Positions 20,886 to 32,180 of a stretch of DNA of 64,000 nt are shown here, piece by piece. Position numbers and translations under genes: made by a program. Positions within the stretch are counted from its first letter, which is position 1, and every line of letters starts with the position of its first letter. The notes beneath the pieces are model-generated. The model had not been told where the DNA came from and made no database searches. It was given only the letters and a program-made list of their open reading frames with translations. The stretch covers positions 12,144,810 to 12,208,809 of the forward strand of contig NC_092051.1 of assembly GCF_003086295.3 (NCBI RefSeq). Reading direction: 5' to 3'. Source of the stretch: Arachis hypogaea (Eukaryota > Streptophyta > Magnoliopsida > Fabales > Fabaceae).

Positions 20886-22754
20886 ATGTCAGGCGACGGG
20901 AGGCCGGCAAGAGCTCCAGACGAGGACAACCAGTCCGAACAAGAACAAGATCTCCTCCAGAGAAGCATAAAAAAGGTAAAAAAAAGGAGAAGCGGGATTT
21001 ACGGGATCGTCGGTTCTTGTCCCTCGCGATGAAGATTGGATGCATCTCAAAGAAGGTCAACTTGGGGAAAGATCCTATGCCGACATGGTTACAGGGAAGA
21101 CGTCAAATTTGAAGAATGACTCTCTTGAGGATGATTCTCTTGGCTCTGAATCTGGAGATGAGGAGATGCAAAGCGATCAAGAAGATATCCCTGAAACAGC
21201 GAATGAAGATAGAAATAATGAGCAATCTAAAAGATCAGAAAAAAAAATGAAATCACAGTGGAGGACATGGGAGATGGGTTGTACAACATCATCATCAGTG
21301 AGAACACTAGAAATGAACTATGGAAGCCTTGGTGGAGATCCCTTATTGTCAAACTAATGGGAAGAAAAATTGGCTATGTTGCTATGAAAAGGAGGATTGA
21401 AACCATATGGGGAAGCTATGGAGGTATAGATGTCATAGACCTTGGTAATGAATTTTATCTTGTAAAATTTTATGCTCAGGATGACATGGACTATGCACTC
21501 CTAGAAGGCCCTTGGAAGATATACGACCATTACCTAGCAGTGAGGTTGTGGGAACCGAACTTCAATCCGCTCTTGACCACAATTGATAAAATTACAGCAT
21601 AGGTGAGATTACCAGGCCTACCCATAGAACTGTATAATGAAAGAATCCTCAGAAAAATTGGAGATTTAGTAGGAAAAACCTGCAAAGTGGATCACAATAC
21701 GCAACAGCTATGTAGAGGTAAATTTGCTAGATTGTATGTGGAAGTTGACTTGACTAAACCTCTGTTGGGAAAGTACATGATAAATGGAAAAATGTATCAA
21801 ATAGAGTATGAAGGAATACACCAGATTTGCTTCTCATGTGGAAAAATTGACCATGAACAAAAAGATTGTGTTATTTGGAAATGGAAAAAAGAGGAAGAGG
21901 CAAAACAAAACAACCATCAAGAAAATGAAGCTGAGAGACAACAAGGAAACATGAAGGAACAAGAGGAAGAAAGACCGAAAGGGCTTGAGGATGCAGACAA
22001 GGCTAATGCAAAGGGAAAGGATGTGATGGAACAACAAGACAACAACTTTGGCCCATGGATGTTGATTCAACGACAGAAAAGGGTAAGGAAAGAGGGAAAC
22101 AAAGAGGGATCCAGCACAAGTCGCAACAATGGAAAAGAAACTAGGAAGGTCAACCAATCTAGATTTGCCATCCTTGAGATAGAAGACGAAGAGGGGGATA
22201 AAGGAGAGAAAGAGACCGAAATCGGTAATAAAGATAACTCAAAAGAGCATATTACACAAGCAATGACTAGAAATGCAAGAACTCAAGAGAAAGCAGCAGA
22301 CAATAAACAGAAGCACATACCAAGGCAACAAAATAAAGATATTATACCAAAGGAAAACTACACAGAAGCTGCACAGAAACAAACTCCATATACCAACCAA
22401 ACCAATACAAGAGTCACACAGCAAGAAAACATAACCGGCATAGAAAAAAGAAGTCAACTAAAAGGAACCACAGAAAACATCATCCAGAGAGAGTCACACA
22501 GAGAAAATTGGGTATCACAGTGGGATCCTTCCCAAGCTTCAGAAAGCCAGGGAGAGGATAGGGGAACACCTTTTCAAAGAGTCAGGGACGAGGAAAAACC
22601 CCCTGACCCGATAGAAAAGGGACACAACAATAAAGATCCTATGGACACAGAGAATCAGATTGATGTGGAGGAGCTAATAAAGGATGTTGAATTTGATACT
22701 CCTGAATTTGGCGCCATGAAGCAAACAGGGGTTGCTGACATGCAGCTGAACTGA
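20886..22754 (+). pseudogene. LINE ORF1: nucleic-acid-binding gag-like protein, broken
   Basis: ORF1 proteins coat LINE RNA. ATG at 20886 opens a frame that ends near 21027. Coding then continues in another frame (about 21025-21250) and returns to the first frame near the A-run at 21240, so two indels offset each other. The DUF4283-type domain spans about 21260-21600. TAG at 21600-21602 replaces what is normally Trp (ITA-stop-VRLPGLP). A CCHC zinc knuckle CX2CX4HX4C lies at about 21828-21869, followed by a long Lys/Glu/Gln-rich tail to 22754. Assignment as LINE ORF1 rests on domain order and position just before ORF2. Confidence 0.85.
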
Positions 22755-22781
22755 TCCTTTTTTTTCCCTCTCTTTTTATCC

Positions 22782-25700
22782 ATGATTATTTTATCTTGGA
22801 ATGCTAGAGGTGCGGCTAGCAAGGCTTTTAGGCGCACCTTCAAAGAATATTATGAACAGTATAAGCCAGATTTGGTGGTTCTCGTTGAAACGAAAGTTAG
22901 TGGAGAGAGTGCTAGGAATGTCATCAAGAACCTTGGTTTCAATTTTTTCATCCTTGAAGAAGCTAGAGGCTTTGCGGGCGGTATCTGGATCATGTGGAAT
23001 AATCCTGACTACAAAGTTACTAGTATGGAGCAGGATCACCAATATATTCATGTCAAAATTGAAAGGCCTGGGAAAGAAGAATGGTATCTCACGGCGGTTT
23101 ATGCCAGTCCCCAAGTCCAAACAAGAAGATTCTTATGGCCAAAACTTAAAAACATAGCAGATAACATATCTAAGCCTTGGCTCATAGCAGGTGACTTTAA
23201 TGAGATCAAAGATATATCAGAAAAGAAGGGGGGCAGCCCCATAGACATCAGGTCTTGTAATATCTTTGCAAGTTGGATCAATTCTTGTGGGCTCATCGAC
23301 CTTGGGTGTGTGGGCTCTAGGTTCACTTGGAGAGGTCCGATATGGGAGGGGTACGAAAGAGTTTTTAAAAGATTAGACCGTGCGATGGCTAACACTGCTT
23401 GGAGAGTTCGTTATCAAGATGCAGTGGTCAAAGTCCTTCCTAGAATCAATTCGGATCACCACCCTATTCTTATATTTGAAGCTAGATCACCCAAAGAGGA
23501 TAGGCCTTTTAGATTCGAAGTTATGTGGACACACCACCCAGATTTTGAAGCCTTCATTAACGAGAAATGGAAGGAAAATGGAAACCTCACTAGCACCCTC
23601 AATAAAGTTAAGGACGACCTTCAGAAATGGAACAAAGACGTCTTTGGCAACATTTTTAGAAACAAAAGAAGAATTATGAATAGGTTGGCAGGTATTCAAA
23701 GAAACAACAGTTATGGGAGAAATCGTTTTTTGAAAAAGCTTGAAAAGGACCTTAATAAGGAGCTGAACGAGACTCTGGATAAAGAAGAAACTTTCTGGCT
23801 TCAAAAATCTAGAGAGCAATGGATTGTCGAAGGCGATAGGAATACAAAGTTTTATCATACCAAAACAATTATTAGAAGAAGGAAAAATAAGATCATCAAG
23901 TTAAGAAGCTTGGACGGAGAGTGGATTGAGAACGAGAACTTGTTAAAGCTACATGTTTTGAATTTCTACAAAGATCTCTATCAGGAAGAGGTAAACATTG
24001 TTCCCTTACCCTTAAATATTAGACCTCTCCCTAACTTGGATATTACTCTATGCAGGACTATGAAAGCTATCCCATCAGACATTGAGATCAAGAAAGCCCT
24101 CTTTAGCATAGGTTCTCTCAAGGCCCCTGGCGAAGATGGATTTCCGACTTATTTTTTCAAAAACAACTGGGATCTCATGGGAACAAAAATTTGTGACTAC
24201 ATCAAGAGTTGTTGGTCCAATCCAGGTTACATTGAAGAAGCAAATGCCACCCTACTAGCTCTCATCCCAAAGAAATCCAACCCGGAGTTTATATCACAAT
24301 TTAGACCCATAGCATTATGCAACGTAAAATACAAAATTCTTTCTAAAATCATAGTGCAACGCATCAAACCAATGCTAGATGAAAGGATCTCCCCCCATCA
24401 ATCTAGCTTCATACCAGGAAGAAGGATCCATGACAACATTCTCATTGCTAAAGAAATATGGCATTCCATGAAAAGAAGGAGAGGAAAGAAAAGTTTCATG
24501 GCTGTAAAAATAGATTTTGAAAAAGCTTATGACAGAATTAACTGGAACTACATGAAAGACAGACTGAAAGAATTCAAAATACCGAATAGTTTGATCAACA
24601 TCATCATGAAGGGAGTCAACTCAATTAGCTACAGTGTTTTATGGAATGGGAATAAAACAGAAAATTTTAAACCTAAGAGGGGAATAAGACAGGGAGATCC
24701 CTTATCCCCTTATCTCTTTGTTATTTGCATGGATAAATTATCACAGTTTATTGAAATGCAGGTTAACGAAGACTGTTGGAAACCCTTCAGAATTGGGAGA
24801 AATGGACTCGCAATCTCACACCTCCTCTTTGCGGACGATCTTCTCCTATTTGCAGAAGCTACTCAAGTGCAAATGGAAACGATTAAGGACTGCCTGGACC
24901 GCTTTTGTAAGGCCTCAGGACTTAAAGTTAATGCAGGCAAAACCTCTATAGTGTTCTCTAAGAATACTAGTGCGGTTGTCAAAACAGATATTTTGGCCAA
25001 AACAGATTTTAAAGAGAGCAAGGAGATTGGAAGATACCTAGGTGCTATGCTAAAAAATAACAGACAAGGCAAGGAGAATTATAAAACGGTTCTGGAGAGA
25101 GTTCAAGGAAAACTCAAGGGGTGGAAAAGCAAATGTTTATCACAGGCGGGAAGGATTACTCTTGCGCAATCTGTTATTAGCCCAAGTCTAAATTTTGAAA
25201 TGCAGCATGAGAGAATTCCCAAGTCCATATGCAACGAAATAGAGAAAGTTAAAAGAAGCTTCATTTGGGGAGATGATGAAAGAAAAAGAAATTACCATGC
25301 AGTGAATTGGAAAACTCTATGCCGCCCCAAACATGAGGGGGGCCTTGGGTTTAGAAACTTAAATTTAATGAATGAAGCTTTTCTTTACAAGCAAATTTGG
25401 CAGCTGAACCAGGAACCAGAACCTCTATGGGTAAAAGTCTTCCAACACAAGTACAAATACAAAGATAACCAAAATGCTCGACCAAGTGCCAAAAGCTCAG
25501 ATTCATACTTGTGGAGAGAGTTAGTCAAGTTATGGCCGGGATTCAGCGAGATGTCTTTCTCTCTTATTGGGGATGGACTTTTCACTAAATTCTGGACTGA
25601 TTATTGGGTTGAAGAGGTGGGACCCCTGCTATCATTTGCAATACAGAACAATTTAGACATGGAGAGCATAGTTTGGGAATGGAGCAATGCAAGCGAAGAA

Positions 25701-26884
25701 TGGAACTTAACAGAACTCCAGAGATACCTACCTGAAGATATCATCAAGAAGATCTTAGCACACCCCCCACCAAGGATTGTGAATGGAGAAGACAGACTAG
25801 GTTGGATTCATTCGGAGGATAGTGAATTCTCCACTGGTGCGACCTACAAGGCATTGGCAAGGTGGTCAAAACCATACCAATCGAGTTGGATGACCATATG
25901 GGATTGGAGGGGGCCGCAAAAAGCAAAACTTTTTGCCTGAAAAATGTGTCATAACAGACTGCTCACCAACACTAGAAAAGCCAGAATGTATGGAGGACAA
26001 GGAGATTGCCCCTTTTGTGCTGGAAAACAAGAAGATGCTCTTCATGATTTAAGAGACTGCACCAGAGTTACACAGATTTGGGTGAATTTGGTAAACCCAA
26101 AAGAAATTCCTAAATTCTTTGCCCTCAATTTTGAAGAATGGACACAATTCAACTTATTCAATCAATTGAATATAAACCCTAACCTCAAGTGGAAAGACAT
26201 CTTCATCGTCGCCGTCTGGAAGATTTGGAGTTGGAGAAATAGAGAGATCCACGAGCAGAACTATCGGAGGCCACCCCACCCCCACCTGCAGATTTTGAAG
26301 GAAGTAGAAGAGATTAGAGAAGCTTTTGACAAGAAGCAAAGAAGAATTCACAGAAGACCCAAAGAAGAACAACTCATCAGATGGCACCCCCTCCTAGTGA
26401 TTGGATCACTCCTGATGGGTCTATGAATGGGTTCACCAAAAAGGCTGGCTGCGGGGGTTTATTAAGAAATGAGGATAGTAAATGGATAGGGGGATTTTCG
26501 TTCAACATAGGTAGCTGTACTGCCTTCAAAACAGAGTTGTGGGGAATAGATCAGGGTCTCAAATTGGTTTGGACTATGTGATTGAAGAAAGTTAGAGTGG
26601 AGTGTGACTCAAAGGCTATCATAGAGAGTATCAACAGTCCCAAAGATAGAAAAAATCACCCAAATGTGTTGATCAGAAACATTCACAATTGGAAGAACAG
26701 GGAATGGAACATTCTTTTTGTAAATATTTACAGAGAAGGCAATAAATGTGCTGATTGCCTGGTGCGTAAAAGTTTAGAATTAGATGTTGGGTTCCACTTT
26801 TGGGATACTCCTCCAAATGAGGTAGTAGCTTTTTTGTCTGATGATGAACAAGGGATAACTTTGCCCCGTTTAGTTTGTAACTAG
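22782..26884 (+). pseudogene. LINE ORF2: endonuclease, reverse transcriptase, RNase H; broken late
   Basis: The first 1,052 codons (22782-25937) are open: an APE-type endonuclease at residues 1-230 (LSWNARG, AGDFNEI, SDHHPIL), then the reverse transcriptase with LIPKKSNP, QFRPIALCNV, the KIDFEKAYD motif and FADDLLLF (FADD at residues 683-686, nt 24828-24839). TGA at 25938-25940 replaces a Trp (KLFA-stop-KMCHN). The zinc-binding RVT region follows (about 25944-26130, FCAGKQEDALHDLRDC). A frameshift near 26380-26430 moves the RNase H domain (about 26400-26884) into another frame, with a further TGA at 26579-26581. The enzyme core itself is undamaged, but a complete protein cannot be made. Confidence 0.9.
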
Positions 26885-26949
26885 GTCTCTCTTCTTTTGG
26901 GTTTCTTTACCCCGTTTCTAAACCAATATATATATATATATATATATTA

Positions 26950-27105
26950 GCCCTAACCAACTTGGTTGGTCGAGTGGTCAGCTCACTCATCCGCTTAAGC
27001 AAGTGTCGGGGATTCGAATCCCGCCTTGTGCATGCAACAACCCATTGGCCAGCGGCAGACCCTTAAATGGAGCTCAGATCCGCGACGGATTAGTCCTTAA
27101 CTTGT
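26950..27105 (+). mobile_element. tRNA-derived SINE-like repeat, copy 1
   Basis: Contains an A-box-like GGTCGAGTGGTCAGC (about 26968) and a B-box-like GGGATTCGAATCCCGC (about 27009), the internal RNA polymerase III promoter parts of a tRNA. A non-tRNA tail (CAACCCATTGGCCAGCGG...) follows. The sequence does not fold into a complete tRNA with a credible anticodon arm and acceptor end, so it is a SINE head rather than a tRNA gene. It sits directly after the LINE, whose TSD overlaps its start. Confidence 0.6.
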
Positions 27106-27245
27106 CGGGTCGGTTAGCTCACTCGTCTGTTTAAACAAATATCGAAAATTTGAATCTCGTCTTATGTATGTAGTAATTAATTATCTAGCAGCAGACTCTT
27201 AAATAAAACTTAAATTTGCGACAGATTTATCATTAACTTATCAGA
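27106..27245 (+). mobile_element. tRNA-derived SINE-like repeat, copy 2 (diverged)
   Basis: A second, more mutated copy follows copy 1 head to tail: GTCGGTTAGCTCACTCGTC, then a decayed B box (AATTTGAATCTCGTC) and a similar tail (AGCAGCAGACTCTTAAATAAA). The greater divergence suggests an older insertion or duplicate. Confidence 0.55.
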
Positions 27246-28894
27246 TTGAAAAATATTGTGGACATGGAAAAAAATATTGATTCGAGAGTTTTCGGATCCT
27301 ACCCATGTCCAAAAAAAGTCTAGATTCAGCCCTGTCCAAAAAAAATATCCAGATTTCAGATTCAATTTTCTTCAAATGCGACTAATCAATGTAAAGTCAA
27401 TTCAACCTATTTTTGACAAATTGTAGAAAAGTTGAATCTTGAAATGATATTTTGTATGTAAGAAACTTGATGCCTACCAACTACCATGCTCAATATTCAA
27501 AATCATAAAAGTTAACTACGCCTATGTTACATGGATTAGCAGCATTTTTTATTTTGTTCAAAGTCACAGTCACAGTTGGACGACGGCTTAATTAAATTAT
27601 TGTGGCAGTACCGACATGGATCATACCCACGAGATGGATAACCAATGTGCCCAATGGCTCATTCTCTATACTTTTCTCAATTTCTTCTTTCATCGTACGT
27701 CTGCTTTCGCTTTTGGTCGTTGCTTTGTACTAATTGTTAATTACTTAATTACCAACTATCCTGCTATATTCCAGCTTACATGTGTTATTATCCATTAATA
27801 ACTATTGTTAATGACCAAATAGTTATGGTTGACATGTTTTGCTTTACAAATTTTCATTTGGATCGTTTCTAATTAATGTTTATCTAATTTTTCTCACATG
27901 GCCATCCTACTTGTCATTATTTAATCCTACTTGGCAAATTTGTGTCACATTTTCCCTTTCGTTTGAGTGCTCACTGCAAGAAGGTTCTGAGAATCACTTA
28001 AAAACAAAGAGTGTACTAATAATTTTAGATGTATTGAATTATAATAAAAATTAAAGATTACTCTTACTGTTAATTTTTATTAAAACTAGTTATACCTTTT
28101 TGAGCCTGGTTAAGAATATCACAAATAGAAAATTTTAATAAAATATATAAATGTAATTTTTAGCAAATAAAATTCATACTATATATATATAACCCTATAA
28201 TAAGTTATTCACTTCATTACTCGGCTATAAGGTGAAATTTAGATAAAGGTATATTATAAAGCAGTGGAAATTCTTGATCAATTCTATATATAATCATACT
28301 ATTGTAATATTGTTTCTGTAAATAATATTTGATAATTCTCATCACCTTTTAAATTAATATTTAAGTAATTTTATTGAATTCTAGAATAATATGATAGTGT
28401 ACTTGTATTTGTTATTTAAGCCAATATGTAATTTCGCAAACTTTAGTCTTCTATTAGTCTAGTAGTGGAAGTAGAAAAGATGTATTAGAAATCACATTAT
28501 ATACTTAGATACCTGTAATAATAAATTTTATAACATAAACACTTTTTATCCCTTTTAATTTGGTGCAAAGTATAAATTTGTTTATAAAATTTTAAACGTA
28601 AGAATCTAATTAATATTTGAATAAAACTATGAGTTTTATTCTTACGACCGTGCAAATATAAAAAGTATGATGAATTAATTTAGCTCTATGTGTGGGTGTG
28701 TATATACAAGACCGTATAAAAGAAGGGAGTCACTCACATAAAGATATTTAAAATTTTTTTAAAAAGGTAATTTACTTAAATAAAATAGTTGGGAGAAATC
28801 TTTACTCAAATGTAATAATTGCAATTTTTTTATTTATGTATCCTGATTTATTATTATGTAAACTGTAGTAAATTACCACGTTTTACTTTTTAGA
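27246..28894. other. AT-rich intergenic DNA
   Basis: About 1.6 kb of AT-rich sequence with many TA-rich words and no convincing gene. The left end of the following MULE fragment may lie around 28760-28890, but I could not fix it. Confidence 0.5.
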
Positions 28895-29153
28895 CATAAA
28901 CCGTGACAGATAAGCACTGTTTATGAAGTGATCAAGATGAGCATAAACCGTGGTAACTAAGCACGGTTTATGAAAAGAGAACTTTGATCATAAAATCTTG
29001 TTACTTCCCACGGTTTATGAAGGGATATGTAAATGCAAAAATCTTTGTTACTTGTCACGGTTTATGAAGAGAAAAATTGTATATATATGAGTGAAATTCA
29101 AGCTGTTGAAGAGAAGTATTTTACAATGGCAAGTGAGGAAGAGAGTTTTCTAA
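28895..29153 (+). mobile_element. MULE 5' end fragment with CACGGTTTATG palindromic array
   Basis: Units at about 28895-28927, 28942-28974, 28989-29021 and 29034-29068 pair CATAAACCGTG with its inverted copy CACGGTTTATG around an 8-10-base spacer; the last two have decayed left arms. After a TATA-like run (about 29079) an ATG at 29127 starts MASEEESFL, matching the MASEESFL start of the intact MULE transposase at 7337. The coding sequence then stops abruptly at 29153-29161, where another MULE end begins. This is therefore the promoter end of a relative with a different array motif, cut off by a second insertion or rearrangement. Confidence 0.7.
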
Positions 29154-29161
29154 ATAATAAG

Positions 29162-29431
29162 GGCAAATCACACTATTAAACTAGAATGGAGGAGAAATTA
29201 CATGATTCAACCAAAGCAAAAAATGTAACATGGATCAACCAGAAGCGTGTTTTTATGTAATTCGAATCAAACTAATTCGAATTACAAACCAACAGTAATT
29301 CGAAGTTGATCAATTCAAAATATGCAGCCAAAATTCATACGTAATTCGAACCTACCTGATTATTATACATACAGGTTGACCCAGGGTAATTCGAATTACA
29401 CTCATTCGAATTATAAGGGATGCAATTTGAA
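29162..29431. mobile_element. Second MULE end fragment with TTCGAA array
   Basis: GGGCAAATCACACTATTAAA at 29162 resembles the outer TIR of the complete MULE (GGGCAAAAAACCCAAATAAA) and is followed by matching words (GGAG, AAATTACATG, CAACCAAA). Inward, at about 29257-29431, come four paired-TTCGAA units, the last AATTCGAATTACACTCATTC. No opposite TIR is found, so the fragment is truncated. The bases before its start, AAATAATAA, resemble the TSD of the complete element. Confidence 0.65.
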
Positions 29432-29742
29432 TTAAACTAAAAAAACAAAATTATCTAGAATATTGGACCAGCTCAATGTTAATCAGATTTTTTTATTTCT
29501 GTTATAAAATATAAAAAAAATTAATTCTAAAAAAAAAATCATGTTATTTTTTAGGATTTAATTTTTTTTATTGAGTTTTCCTAAAGTTTGCACAAAATTC
29601 ACCTATCACATTAACTAAACTTATTTATTTACATAAAGTTTGTTTATGGACTCAACAAATTTGTTTATGTTTTAATACGATTTAAATTGTATTAGTATAT
29701 TTTTATTTTTATTCAATTTAATTTTATTTAAATAATTAAATT
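29432..29742. other. AT-rich DNA
   Basis: No gene or element ends identified. It may include the remaining decayed part of the preceding MULE fragment. Confidence 0.4.
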
Positions 29743-30338
29743 TTTAAATTATAAAATTTGTATTAGTTTGTAATTTAAAATTTAAATAGATATAATTTAA
29801 ATTAATAATTTATAAAATTGTATGTATTCGTATTATTGTACTCATATGATTAATTATATTTATTCGATTTAAAAAAAAAAATAACAGTTGTTAATTTTTA
29901 ACTAACAAATAAATACACTTATATTATTTTTAAATTAAAATTTTTTAAATAAATGTACTCTTATTATTTTAATTTTTTAATTTAAATAAACATATTTATA
30001 TTATTTTAAATAAAATTTAAAATTAATATAAGTAAGTTTATTTAAAATTTAAAATTTTAATATTTTAAATAAACATACTCTTATTATTTTAAAATTTTTT
30101 AAATTTAAATAAACGTACTCATATTATTTTAAATAAGTATATTCTTTTAATTTAAAAATAATATAAATGTATTTAAATAAAAAAAATTAACCACAATTAT
30201 TTTTTAAAAATTGAATAAATATAATTAATCATATGAGTACAATAATACGAATATATACAAGTTTATAAATTATTAATTTAAATTATATCTATTTAAATTT
30301 TAAATTATAAACTAATACAAATTTTATAATTAAAAAAA
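29743..30338. repeat. About 600 bp AT-rich foldback (near-palindrome)
   Basis: The segment 29743-29900 is the reverse complement of 30183-30337 with only scattered mismatches; for example ACTCATATGATTAATTATAT on the left is matched by ATATAATTAATCATATGAGT on the right. Pairing continues inward imperfectly almost to a centre near 30040. Inside, the word AATAAACRTACTCTTATTAT recurs about six times in both orientations. A transcript would form a long hairpin. No target-site duplication was identified. Confidence 0.75.
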
Positions 30339-31162
30339 GACGTTATAAATATTTTTACCTGAATGATTTCTACAAGAGAATAACTCATAATCAAATCTAT
30401 TTTAAATTATTGAAATAATAATCTGAAAAATAAAAAAATTAATATAATAAAAACAATAATGTATGGTATCATATATGATACACATGCAACAATATATTAG
30501 TAATAGTAATTAGTAATTCATTAGGAATTTTTTTTAATTTTTTTGGTGAATTCATGATATATATATATTATATTTGATTTTATTAAAAAAATCATCTACT
30601 TTTATATCACTCTAAAAATTTTATTTGTTTGACAATTCACTCCGGAAAAAGAACTAGGTTATTATATAATAAATTTATTTTAGAAAAGTCCATATAAAAT
30701 AGTATTGACATTATATTTGGTTTGAGTCTGTATATAATACTATATTATCGAAAATTTGAATATAATCTCACCATATAAAATGATTTTATTTCGTCAAAGC
30801 CAAGATCCTAGAAAGGCGAGTGCGTGCCAGCCACTCAACAAAAGGTTAAAGAAATTAAAAAAGCAAAGCGCAAACTAGATAGAGTCACAAGAGTCAGTGA
30901 GAAGGGGTTAGATGAGATGAACATTGGGAAGGTTCCAGTTCCCTCTAATTGCTAGTGGTTACTATTTAATTACTTTTACGCTGCATGTTTAGCATCGTAC
31001 AAGTGACAACGACATGTCTTCGCATTCTACCAACTATTTAAACCCCATCTCTCTCAAACTCACAACTCATAATTCATAACACACTCTTAATACCAAAACG
31101 CTTTTCCTTCAAACTTATTTTCTTCATTTCTTCATACGAGTATCAAGCACAAGAATCTAAGC
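30339..31162 (+). promoter_or_regulatory. Upstream region of the ERF gene
   Basis: AT-rich DNA, then from about 30800 a less AT-rich promoter. TATTTAAA near 31034 is a possible TATA box, with the transcription start inferred near 31060-31090. The leader to 31162 is pyrimidine-rich. No other gene is seen. Confidence 0.45.
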
Positions 31163-32173
31163 ATGTGTGGCGGTGCCATAATCGCTGAGTTCATTCCCCG
31201 CAACCGTACTCGCCGACTTACTGCCTCTGAAATCTGGCCCAACACATTCTCTAACAATCAAGTCGACGACTTTGACTTCGATTTTTCTCATCATCATCTC
31301 AAAAACACACCCACTCTCAACAAATCTTCTTCGCCTTCAGGTCAGTGCTCTTCTCATCTTTCCCTTTCTTTTTTTCTTTTGTTGGTATCGTTTTTTCTGA
31401 AAGCGGTGTTTTGTCAAACAGTTGGTGAGCAAGATCAGGAGAACAGCAAGCCCCCCGCGAAGAGGCAGAGGAAGAACCTTTACAGAGGGATCAGGCAGCG
31501 TCCATGGGGAAAATGGGCGGCGGAAATTCGTGATCCGAGAAAAGGTGTTCGCGTTTGGCTTGGAACCTTCAACACCGCCGAAGAAGCCGCCAGGGCTTAC
31601 GACAGAGAAGCTCGTAAGATTCGCGGAAAGAAAGCTAAAGTGAACTTCCCCAACGAGGATGACGAATACTCCATTCAACAATCTCGCAACATTATTCCAA
31701 ACATTCCTCCTCCGATTCGACGATCGAGTAATCATCCTCCTCTGTATCAATATGGTGATGCCAACAACAACAGCAACAACAATATGAACAACCAGGCAAG
31801 GACTCTGAACCTCAACTTGGAGTTTGGTTACGATCTGAACCATGGAGGAGCCGTTGGCGTTGGTGATGCCATCAACGCAGACCCATTTGTGAGTTGTGTT
31901 GATCAGAATTCTGAGTATGGGTCTGGTTCTGGCTCGGCGTCGGAGGTGGCAGGTGGGTCAAGTGGTGATCAACAACATCAAGAGGAGAAGAAGAGCTACG
32001 AGGTGGAGAAGCTTTCGGAGGAGCTAATGGCATATGAGAACTACATGGGGTTTTATGATCAAATGCCCTTCTATGATGCACAATCTGCTGTCGCCGCTGT
32101 CGCCGCTGCCAACAACAACAACAACGTTGTTCAGGAAAGTGTGGTTGGGGAACTTTGGACCTTCGATGAATGA
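31163..32173 (+). CDS. Group VII ERF transcription factor (AP2/ERF, Met-Cys N-degron)
   Basis: A nuclear DNA-binding regulator of hypoxia and ethylene responses. The first residues, [12 protein letters not shown], are the hallmark of ERF-VII proteins: Cys2 is exposed and oxidised, targeting the protein to the N-degron pathway when oxygen is present. Exon 1 is 31163-31340 and exon 2 31422-32173; the 81-base GT-AG intron is in frame and stop-free. The spliced product is 309 aa, with a basic KRQRK signal at about 73-77 and one AP2 domain at about 78-136 ([35 protein letters not shown]). The C-terminus is Asn/Ser-rich and ends LWTFDE. It is closest to RAP2.3/RAP2.12-type proteins, but which paralogue is unclear. 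Confidence 0.93.
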   Translation: MCGGAIIAEFIPRNRTRRLTASEIWPNTFSNNQVDDFDFDFSHHHLKNTPTLNKSSSPSGQCSSHLSLSFFLLLVSFFLKAVFCQTVGEQDQENSKPPAKRQRKNLYRGIRQRPWGKWAAEIRDPRKGVRVWLGTFNTAEEAARAYDREARKIRGKKAKVNFPNEDDEYSIQQSRNIIPNIPPPIRRSSNHPPLYQYGDANNNSNNNMNNQARTLNLNLEFGYDLNHGGAVGVGDAINADPFVSCVDQNSEYGSGSGSASEVAGGSSGDQQHQEEKKSYEVEKLSEELMAYENYMGFYDQMPFYDAQSAVAAVAAANNNNNVVQESVVGELWTFDE

Positions 32174-32180
32174 TGATATC

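Larger units (their letters stand above)
20794..26945 (+). mobile_element. Nearly full-length L1 LINE, 6.15 kb, with 10 bp TSD
   Basis: ATTAGCCCTA at 20784-20793 is repeated at 26946-26955, directly outside the element, giving a 10 bp target-site duplication. Between them are a short 5' UTR, ORF1 (gag-like) and ORF2 (endonuclease, reverse transcriptase, zinc-binding, RNase H) in the right order. The 3' end is a (TA)n run at about 26927-26945 instead of a long poly(A). The element is not intact: ORF1 has two frameshifts and one stop, and ORF2 has two stops and one frameshift. The full length and clear TSD imply a moderately recent insertion. Confidence 0.9.

Noticed and set aside
21240..21602. 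Programmed frameshift or stop readthrough in LINE ORF1
   Set aside because: Two compensating indels and a Trp-to-stop change look like random decay; the same type of stop occurs in other dead copies.
26958..27030. Possible tRNA gene (A-box and B-box words)
   Set aside because: The arms do not complete a cloverleaf with anticodon and acceptor stem, and a SINE-like tail with a second diverged copy follows.
31337..31843. 168-codon minus-strand frame across the ERF gene
   Set aside because: Shadow of the AP2 domain coding strand.
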